Source: Candidatus Sabulitectum sp. (lineage in GTDB: Bacteria; Fermentibacterota; Fermentibacteria; Fermentibacterales; Fermentibacteraceae). Taken from it: 5,076 nucleotides of DNA. Positions 1 through 5,076 of this stretch are shown in pieces. A program made the translations under genes and the position numbers. The first letter of the stretch is position 1. Each line of letters starts with the position of its first letter. Where the stretch lies: the NCBI GenBank assembly GCA_023145935.1, contig JAGLDB010000154.1, forward strand, positions 1 through 5,076, written 5' to 3'. The notes under the pieces are model-generated. The model saw only the letters and a list, made by a program, of their open reading frames with translations, was not told the origin of the DNA and searched no databases.

Positions 1-1128
1 TGCCGCAATAACTTCATCCTGTTCTTCCTTTGTCAGCTCTCCAAACACAGGCAGAGAAATAACCCTTTCACTGCTCCTTTCAGAGATTCTGAAATCGCCT
101 TCCGAGTAGCCAAGATCAGCAAAGCATTCCTGAAGATGAAGAGAGAGAGGATAGTAAACAGCACAGCCGATCTGTCTGGCCCTCAGAAAACTTAAAAGTT
201 CGTCTCTGTTCTCAGCCAGAAGTGTATACTGGTTGTAAATAGACAATGCTCTTGGATCAATGGAAGGAGTCTCTATCTGACTGATATCAGCGAATGCTTT
301 GTTGTATCTCTCTGCATTGGCTCTTCTTCCTGCATGCCACTCCTCAAGTTTACGAAGTTTAACTCTGAGGAATCCTGCCTGTATTGCGTCCATGCGGCTG
401 TTTGTGCCTACTTCCGAATGAAGATAGCCTTTCCCGCCATGTTCGCGGATACTCCGCAACCTTACTGCGAGCTCAGGATCGTTTGTGGTGAGCATTCCTC
501 CGTCTCCAAGGGCACCCAGATTCTTTGATGGAAAGAAACTGAAACACCCTATGATGCCAAGAGAACCGGCCCGAGAATCTTTCCACCCGGCGCCTGCAGC
601 CTGAGCAGCATCTTCTATCACAGGAAGATCCCATGTGGATGCTGTGGCTAGAATGGCATCCATGTTGCAGATCTGTCCAAAGAGATGAACCGGTATTATT
701 GCAGCAACTTTTTTTCCTGTCTTTCTATGAACAACACCCCTGTTAGTAATTGCACAGTTGTTGTTAAGCCACTCCTGAAGAAGGTCAGGATCCATGTTGA
801 AGGTATCCGGTAAAATATCCACGAAGACCGGAGTTCCACCTGCCCTCACAATAGCTCCAGCTGTGGCGAAGAATGTGAATGGTACGGTGATTACAAGCTC
901 GTCTCTCTGAAGTCCTATGGCTTGCAGCGCAAGAATCAGAGCATCGGTCCCTGAAGCGCATGCGATTGCATCTGCCGTTCCAGAGTACTGGGCAAATTCC
1001 TTTTCGAGAGCCTCCATTTCAGGTCCTTTGATAAACCTTGAAGATGAAAGAGCATCTGCAAAAACCTGTGTCAATTCTTCTTTTATGTCTGCGTGCTGAC
1101 GATTGATATCAAGAAGCGGTACCCGCAT
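1..1128 (-). CDS. DegT/DnrJ/EryC1/StrS-family PLP sugar aminotransferase, 3'-truncated by the window edge
   Basis: A PLP-dependent aminotransferase that converts a keto group on a nucleotide-linked sugar into an amine, usually using glutamate. The window holds 376 codons with no stop, and the visible part already reaches the family's last conserved block (RVISLPVFGELTKEEQDEV, 355-373), so probably only about 5-15 residues are missing. The N-terminus VPLLDINRQHADI is typical. Key sites are SGTDAL (59-64, PLP phosphate), IPVHLFGQ (145-152), IEDAAQ (171-176, with Asp173 for the pyridine nitrogen), SFFPSKNLGALGDGG (197-211, with Lys202 as the Schiff-base lysine), EHGG (229-232), NSRMDAIQA (243-251) and YYPLSLH (325-331). 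The overall pattern recalls WbpE-like enzymes of 3-amino hexuronate synthesis, but a segment of roughly 14 residues around 122-140 is extra relative to WbpE as I recall it. FdtB/QdtB-like or related substrates are also possible, so no gene symbol is given. It follows the priming transferase by 24 bases. Confidence 0.93.
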   Translation of the reverse strand, partial: MRVPLLDINRQHADIKEELTQVFADALSSSRFIKGPEMEALEKEFAQYSGTADAIACASGTDALILALQAIGLQRDELVITVPFTFFATAGAIVRAGGTPVFVDILPDTFNMDPDLLQEWLNNNCAITNRGVVHRKTGKKVAAIIPVHLFGQICNMDAILATASTWDLPVIEDAAQAAGAGWKDSRAGSLGIIGCFSFFPSKNLGALGDGGMLTTNDPELAVRLRSIREHGGKGYLHSEVGTNSRMDAIQAGFLRVKLRKLEEWHAGRRANAERYNKAFADISQIETPSIDPRALSIYNQYTLLAENRDELLSFLRARQIGCAVYYPLSLHLQECFADLGYSEGDFRISERSSERVISLPVFGELTKEEQDEVIAA

Positions 1129-1136
1129 TGCCTTGT

Positions 1137-1142
1137 TCCTTT
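1137..1142 (-). promoter_or_regulatory. Ribosome binding site of the aminotransferase gene
   Basis: Reading on the minus strand, AAAGGA lies 8 bases before the ATG at 1128-1126, inside the 24-base gap after the priming transferase stop. It is a good Shine-Dalgarno match with normal spacing and supports this start. The gap has no space for a promoter or a hairpin terminator, so the gene is read through from upstream. Confidence 0.75.
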
Positions 1143-1152
1143 CTGTATGGAT

Positions 1153-2547
1153 TCAGTGAGCGCCTTTTCCGGTGAGAACCACGAGAACCGTTCTCGCAAG
1201 AATCTCCAGATCAAGAAAAAGCGACTGATTCTCTATGTACTGAAAATCGTGTGTGAGCTTTCTGGACACATCCTCCAGAGTGGTATCATACTCCAGGTTA
1301 ACCTGAGCCCATCCGGTTATTCCCGGCTTTACTGTCAGGCGTTTATCGTAGAACGAGTAAACAGTTCTGAGCTCTTTAATAATTTCAGGTCTTTCCGGCC
1401 TTGGGCCAACCACAGCCATATCCCCGGTAAGAACATTCAAGAATTGTGGAACTTCATCGATGCGTGTTTTCCTGATGATCTTTCCAATTCTGGTAACCCT
1501 TGCATCATCTTTGCCTGCCCATACCGCACCGGTGCCTTTTTCTGCATTGGCCACCATGGAACGAAATTTGAATATTTTGTATACCCTGCCACCTTCTCCG
1601 GTTCTCTTCTGTCTGTAGAAAACGCTGCCTTTTGAATCAATGACTATCAAAAGACTGACTATTATCCACAAAGGCAGCCCCAATACGATAACCAGAAGGC
1701 TGATCACATAATCACTGGTGGATTTAACCAGTTTCTCCCAGAATGAAAGCCTGTCCGGCACAAGCTCCATAAGAGGCTGTCCCAGAATCTGGGTATTGTG
1801 TACATGCCCGGCCACAACATCGAAAAGATCCGGGACAAGTTTGACACGGATTCCACTTTGAACTGCAGGCAGAAGAAGGCTGAGAATATCATCGTGAAAA
1901 TTCGAAGCAATTGTGACCAGAAGAGCTGTAATGTTGTGCTGTTTTGCCAGCTTTGTAATGTCAGCTACTTCACCCATAGGCTTCTGTGGAATGGCAGGAT
2001 CTGTAACCGGATGAGGAGGGTTTATAAATCCAATCACATTGTATCCCATTGAAGGATTTATCGCAAGATAGTCTTCAAGTTCTTTTGCAGATTTTCCAAG
2101 ACCGATCACCAGAACATTCCTTCTAAGAAGCTGCTTTTTTGCAAATCGTCTTTCAAGCAACCGGGACGAACACCTCGCCGAAAAAACCAGAAAATTGATA
2201 AGGGTAAAGTAAACAAAGAATATCCACCGACCAATGGAAGCCCTTGGTGTGATAAGAAAGGCAAAAAGTGAAAGAATTACGAAACCGGCAACTACCGGTT
2301 TAAAGACCATTCTGATCTCGTCAGCCCAGCTTCTGTCCCAGTGCAGGCGATACGCACCGGTAAGAGCAAATATCACCCACCAGTAAATAATTGATACCAT
2401 ACTGCCGTATATGATTATCTGTGTTGAAATTGGAGAAACACCGGGGAAAATCCCCCATTTGAATTTGATAAGAGCAGAAATATACAGTGCCAGGTAAATT
2501 GCCATTGCATCAAGAAACATACCTATAAATATACTGATTCTTCTCAT
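1153..2547 (-). CDS. Polyprenyl-phosphate sugar-1-phosphate transferase (WcaJ/WbaP-type priming enzyme)
   Basis: An initiating phosphoglycosyltransferase that moves a hexose-1-phosphate (or a modified sugar-1-phosphate) from a nucleotide sugar onto undecaprenyl phosphate, the committed step of glycan assembly. At 464 residues it has the full length of the large (WcaJ/WbaP) class. Four N-terminal hydrophobic segments lie near residues 5-27, 44-62, 84-100 and 107-124. A nucleotide-binding-like middle domain starts at VLVIGLGKSAKEL (145-157) and runs to about 250. A membrane-inserted helix at about 279-303 contains Pro292, a likely re-entrant break. The catalytic domain has KFRSM (327-331), RKTRIDEVPQFLNVLTGD (359-376) with the Asp364-Glu365 dyad, VVGPRPERPE (379-388) and KPGITGWAQVN (407-417). 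The protein ends TGKGAH, like the GKGAR tails common in exopolysaccharide priming enzymes. Its ATG overlaps the preceding TGA and has a good ribosome site. Glucose, galactose or amino-sugar specificity cannot be decided. Confidence 0.95.
   Translation of the reverse strand: MRRISIFIGMFLDAMAIYLALYISALIKFKWGIFPGVSPISTQIIIYGSMVSIIYWWVIFALTGAYRLHWDRSWADEIRMVFKPVVAGFVILSLFAFLITPRASIGRWIFFVYFTLINFLVFSARCSSRLLERRFAKKQLLRRNVLVIGLGKSAKELEDYLAINPSMGYNVIGFINPPHPVTDPAIPQKPMGEVADITKLAKQHNITALLVTIASNFHDDILSLLLPAVQSGIRVKLVPDLFDVVAGHVHNTQILGQPLMELVPDRLSFWEKLVKSTSDYVISLLVIVLGLPLWIIVSLLIVIDSKGSVFYRQKRTGEGGRVYKIFKFRSMVANAEKGTGAVWAGKDDARVTRIGKIIRKTRIDEVPQFLNVLTGDMAVVGPRPERPEIIKELRTVYSFYDKRLTVKPGITGWAQVNLEYDTTLEDVSRKLTHDFQYIENQSLFLDLEILARTVLVVLTGKGAH
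2544..2547 (-). other. ATGA stop/start overlap (radical SAM gene to priming transferase gene)
   Basis: The radical SAM gene ends with TGA (2546-2544) and the transferase begins with ATG (2547-2545), sharing the tetramer ATGA on the minus strand. This arrangement is typical of translational coupling between genes of one operon. Confidence 0.9.
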
Positions 2548-3998
2548 TTGTTCTTCCTGAAAAGGTGTTTTCTGAACGTAGAGAAGGCCCTTATGGTTCT
2601 ACGACCCTCTGTGGCAGGATGAAGCACTGTCTGCAGAGCCTTATAAAAAAGATACTGCGGTCTGAGATAGAACTTGCGTCTTGCTTCACCACACCAGTTT
2701 ACAAGATCCTCAGCAGAAAGACCGGGCAGATCCACAACACAGTTGTGAAGACCGTCGTCGGTAAGCCATTCCCTGTAATCCTCGGTTCTCAGCATGCCGG
2801 AGGTGCGGTATTCTTCGTACAGCCTTGTGCCCGGATAGGCCATAATGGGGAAAAACTGTGCTGTATCCGGCTTCAGAATGATTGCCATTCTAAGAGTCTC
2901 TGCCAGGGTTTCCAGTGTCTCCCCTGGATTTCCTGCCATGAAACATCCGTGAACAAGAAGACCTGCCTGTCTGGCTCTTTTTGCAAAAGTAAGATTCTGT
3001 TCTACTGTTGTTCCCTTGCTGACCCTGTTAAGAATTTCCTGACTTCCTGATTCATAACCAACAATTATCATTCTGCAACCGGCCCTGCGCATTTTTTTCA
3101 TGGCTTTCAGAGAAAGGGTTGCCCTGGTGTTCGCCGTCCATGGCAAATTGCATCCCGCAACGATAAGGGCATCAGAGACTTCCTCAACACGACGGGAGTC
3201 CACGCTGAATGTATCGTCTTCAAAGACTATCTCCTGTACCTGCGGAAAATACTTCTGTACCTTTATAAATTCTTCGGCTACATTCTGTGGAGATCTGGAA
3301 CGATAAGTCCCTCCGTGAAGAACCTGAGGCCAGAGACAAAATGAGCATTTGAAAGGACACCCTCTGCTGGTGATGATCATCACAGAAGGATATCTGGCAG
3401 CGGCAAAAAAGTAGTTTTCCGGCTTCAAGTGCTTTCTGTACACATCTGCAAGCATGGGAAGAGAATCAAGGTCGGCAAGCAATTCCCGTTCGCCGGTAAA
3501 GAACGGCTTTTCTTCACTATTCAGCCATACGCCGGGAACCTGTCTGATATCTTCTTCATTCTGATATGCATCTGCAATGGCCGGAATAGTAAGATCATAT
3601 TCGCCCGGGGCAATACCGGTAATAAAGGGCGCAGACAGCAGAACTTCTTCCGGAAGCGCACTGACATGTGTTCCCACCAGAAAAATCAAAGACAACGGCA
3701 GCAGCTCCTTGATCTCTCTGGAAATGGAAAGATCGCTGTGAATTGAAGGTGTACTTGTGTCAAGTACTATCATTGCGGGAGATGCCGTCTTCAGCTTCTC
3801 CAGTAATTGATCTTTTGTGATGTTCTCTGCAGGACAATCGTAGAACAGTACATCATGTCCTGACCTTTCAAGGGTACCAACTGAATAAGCCAGCCAGAAG
3901 GGCCAGTACATCGTTCCGCTCTTTACAATTGCAGGTGATCTGGATGTTCTTGAAAACTTGCCGTCCATAAATGGCGGGTTTACTACAGCAACTTTCAT
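2544..3998 (-). CDS. B12-binding-domain radical SAM enzyme (putative cobalamin-dependent modifying enzyme)
   Basis: A 484-residue protein with the two-domain layout of cobalamin-dependent (class B-like) radical SAM enzymes. Residues 1 to about 155 resemble a B12-binding Rossmann domain: strand VAVVNPPF at 3-10, LVGTHVSALPEE at 107-118, and an APGEYD turn at 130-135. The cobalt-ligating DxHxxG motif is absent (the expected place reads DCPAEN, 54-59), so any cobalamin would be bound without a His ligand, as known for TsrM. The radical SAM core has the 4Fe-4S motif Cys214-x3-Cys218-x2-Cys221, then FEDDTF (259-264), VGYESGS (313-319) and AGNPGET (355-361). The C-terminal tail (about 465-484) is rich in Arg and Lys. 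The start is right because strand 1 begins at codon 2. Family members methylate unactivated carbons or do other radical chemistry. The substrate here is unknown, but the setting suggests a glycan, nucleotide sugar or lipid carrier. An iron-sulfur enzyme of this kind points to low-oxygen chemistry in the cytoplasm. Confidence 0.93.
   Translation of the reverse strand: MKVAVVNPPFMDGKFSRTSRSPAIVKSGTMYWPFWLAYSVGTLERSGHDVLFYDCPAENITKDQLLEKLKTASPAMIVLDTSTPSIHSDLSISREIKELLPLSLIFLVGTHVSALPEEVLLSAPFITGIAPGEYDLTIPAIADAYQNEEDIRQVPGVWLNSEEKPFFTGERELLADLDSLPMLADVYRKHLKPENYFFAAARYPSVMIITSRGCPFKCSFCLWPQVLHGGTYRSRSPQNVAEEFIKVQKYFPQVQEIVFEDDTFSVDSRRVEEVSDALIVAGCNLPWTANTRATLSLKAMKKMRRAGCRMIIVGYESGSQEILNRVSKGTTVEQNLTFAKRARQAGLLVHGCFMAGNPGETLETLAETLRMAIILKPDTAQFFPIMAYPGTRLYEEYRTSGMLRTEDYREWLTDDGLHNCVVDLPGLSAEDLVNWCGEARRKFYLRPQYLFYKALQTVLHPATEGRRTIRAFSTFRKHLFRKNK
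2555..2558 (-). promoter_or_regulatory. Ribosome binding site of the priming transferase gene
   Basis: On the minus strand AGGA sits 7 bases before the ATG at 2547-2545, inside the last codons of the radical SAM gene. It supports the overlapping ATGA start and lets the gene be translated either by re-initiation or by direct ribosome binding. Confidence 0.7.
3995..3998 (-). other. ATGA stop/start overlap (glycosyltransferase gene to radical SAM gene)
   Basis: The glycosyltransferase stop TGA (3997-3995) overlaps the radical SAM start ATG (3998-3996). The preceding bases on the minus strand, TGAAGCTCTTCT, contain no convincing Shine-Dalgarno sequence. The radical SAM gene is therefore likely translated mainly by ribosomes terminating on the glycosyltransferase gene. 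Confidence 0.85.
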
Positions 3999-5076
3999 AG
4001 AAGAGCTTCAATCTGCTCAAGGAAACAATCAGCGGTTTTCTCCCAGGAAAAGATTCCTGATCTTTCCTGACCTTTCTTTCCCAGTTCCATGAGCTCTTCA
4101 GGAGAAGCTGCGGACAGTTCCGCCATGCCTCGCATTATGTCTATGACCGAATAGGGATCTATAAGAACCCCGGTATCCCCCACTACCTCTTCAAGAGCCG
4201 TGGTCTTGGAAGCCATAACAGGAGCCCCTGTGGCCATTGCTTCCAGAGCGGGCAGACCAAAACCCTCGTAAACGGAAGGAATCAGAAGCGCCTTACATGT
4301 CAGGTAAAGATTGCGCAACTCCTCATCAGAAATGTGTGTGAGAACTTTGATATTTGATCTTGCCGGATTCGAATCCAGATGCTTCCGGAAATAGCTGTAT
4401 GCACGATCCTTCCGGACAACCATGGTTAGCGGTGGTGTCTTCTCGTTCAGTGCCCAGAGTCTACCGTACGCGGTGAGGAAACGGGGGATATTCTTATAGC
4501 CGCGAGCATTGCCTACATAAAGAAAGAAGTTCTGTCTCTCCAGCTGTGAAGAAACTGGAGAAGTGAACAGGGCCTGCCCCTCGCCGGTGATAAACACCAT
4601 GTCTGTTGCAGACTGAAAACCTCTCATCACATCAAGCTTAGTTGTCATTGTGGGAACCGCAATGGCCGAGGCATGCCCGATGGAAGCTTTCAGTGCCCTG
4701 CGAAAAATGTAACGACTGAAGGCATTCCGAATAATACTGTCGCCAAAATAACAGGGCAGGTTAAGAACCATAAGATCGTGAACAGTTATTATGGATGGAG
4801 CATCCGGTTGAGGGCCCGCCATGGAGAAGTTCAGAAAAACATCGGGCGCTATTTCGTTGATCTGACCGGAAAGCTTCCTGTTTGCCAATGTTCTGAATCT
4901 TGAAGAATCGTCCAAGATAATTTCTGCCTGGGTGTTCTCAAGGTGAAAAGCGGAGGCTTTTCCGATAAGGACAGTTATTTTCCAATCAGGCCTCTTTTTT
5001 ATGATACACTTTGTTACATTTAGAGAGAATCTGCTGATCCCATCCACATTCTCCTGTACAGCCCTTGCATCGATCA
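3995..5076 (-). CDS. GT4-family glycosyltransferase (group 1), 5'-truncated by the window edge
   Basis: A retaining GT-B glycosyltransferase that probably transfers a sugar from a nucleotide-sugar donor to a growing lipid-linked glycan on the cytoplasmic side. About 359 residues are visible. A GTG at 5047-5045 could be taken as the start, but the frame stays open upstream to the edge and reads IDARAVQENVDGISRFSLN. This matches the usual N-terminus of this GT4 group (DAR...N.DGI.R....N), so the true start lies beyond 5076, probably only a few codons away. Counting from the GTG codon, the acceptor domain covers about residues 1-165 and includes ITVHD at 87-91. The donor domain begins at FLYVGNARGYKN (175-186). 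The E-x7-E donor-binding motif is YEGFGLPALEA, with Glu261 and Glu269, followed by ATGAPVMAS. The C-terminus is complete. Its TGA overlaps the next gene's ATG. Donor and acceptor sugars cannot be read from the sequence. Confidence 0.92.
   Translation of the reverse strand, partial: IDARAVQENVDGISRFSLNVTKCIIKKRPDWKITVLIGKASAFHLENTQAEIILDDSSRFRTLANRKLSGQINEIAPDVFLNFSMAGPQPDAPSIITVHDLMVLNLPCYFGDSIIRNAFSRYIFRRALKASIGHASAIAVPTMTTKLDVMRGFQSATDMVFITGEGQALFTSPVSSQLERQNFFLYVGNARGYKNIPRFLTAYGRLWALNEKTPPLTMVVRKDRAYSYFRKHLDSNPARSNIKVLTHISDEELRNLYLTCKALLIPSVYEGFGLPALEAMATGAPVMASKTTALEEVVGDTGVLIDPYSVIDIMRGMAELSAASPEELMELGKKGQERSGIFSWEKTADCFLEQIEALL

Noticed and set aside
709..715. A run of seven A on the coding strand of the aminotransferase gene, in the phase of an A_AAA_AAA slippery site
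   Set aside because: It encodes a Lys-Lys pair in an uninterrupted frame that continues through all catalytic motifs. I did not identify a stimulatory structure or a conserved alternative product.
1129..1152. Possible promoter or terminator between the priming transferase and aminotransferase genes
   Set aside because: The gap is only 24 bases, contains a ribosome site, and has no hairpin or -10/-35 pair.
1182..1196. A near-perfect palindrome, CGAGAAC-C-GTTCTCG, close to the 3' end of the priming transferase gene
   Set aside because: It lies within conserved coding sequence, has a one-base centre that cannot form a normal hairpin loop, and has no U-run. One short palindrome in 5 kb is not convincing as an operator or terminator.
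1093..1635. A 180-codon open frame on the plus strand
   Set aside because: It is antisense to the conserved catalytic domain of the priming transferase and shows no recognisable domain. It is best explained as a shadow of the real gene. The other plus-strand frames of 60-161 codons (for example 2565-3050 and 3429-3746) fail for the same reason.
1437..1910. Two short minus-strand open frames (1437-1640 and 1704-1910)
   Set aside because: Both lie inside the priming transferase gene in another frame, overlap conserved coding sequence and show no domain.
2282..2301. An inverted repeat with a 7-bp stem (AAACCGG / CCGGTTT) and a 6-base loop
   Set aside because: It sits inside the third membrane segment region of the priming transferase gene, is short, and has no associated signal. 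It is likely a chance match.

Overview
The window looks like an interior piece of a bacterial surface-polysaccharide (exopolysaccharide, capsule or O-antigen type) biosynthesis locus. All four genes lie on the minus strand, so transcription runs from high to low coordinates. In that order they are a GT4-family glycosyltransferase (5' end outside the window), a B12-binding-domain radical SAM enzyme, a WcaJ/WbaP-type membrane sugar-1-phosphate transferase that primes glycan assembly, and a DegT/DnrJ/EryC1/StrS-family sugar aminotransferase (3' end outside the window).

The genes are packed very tightly. The first two junctions are 4-base ATGA stop/start overlaps at 3995-3998 and 2544-2547, and the third is a 24-base gap at 1129-1152. 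There is no room for an internal promoter or terminator between genes, so this is almost certainly part of one polycistronic unit whose promoter lies beyond position 5076 and whose end lies beyond position 1. No RNA gene, mobile element, CRISPR array or intergenic repeat is visible.

A working model, which is inference, is as follows. The aminotransferase makes a UDP- or dTDP-linked amino sugar. The polyprenyl-phosphate sugar phosphotransferase loads the first sugar-phosphate onto undecaprenyl phosphate at the inner face of the cytoplasmic membrane. The GT4 enzyme adds a later sugar. The radical SAM enzyme modifies a sugar, the lipid carrier or another molecule of the pathway, possibly by methylating an unactivated carbon. 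Flippase, polymerase and export genes are not in the window, so the final glycan type cannot be decided.

The taxon cannot be fixed from this sequence. Base composition is moderate (mid-40s percent GC by eye), translation starts use ordinary Shine-Dalgarno sites and ATG, and the gene content suggests a bacterium, probably with a Gram-negative-type envelope. The least ordinary element is the radical SAM gene, which is locked by translational-coupling overlaps between two glycan-assembly genes. Everything else matches well-known families.
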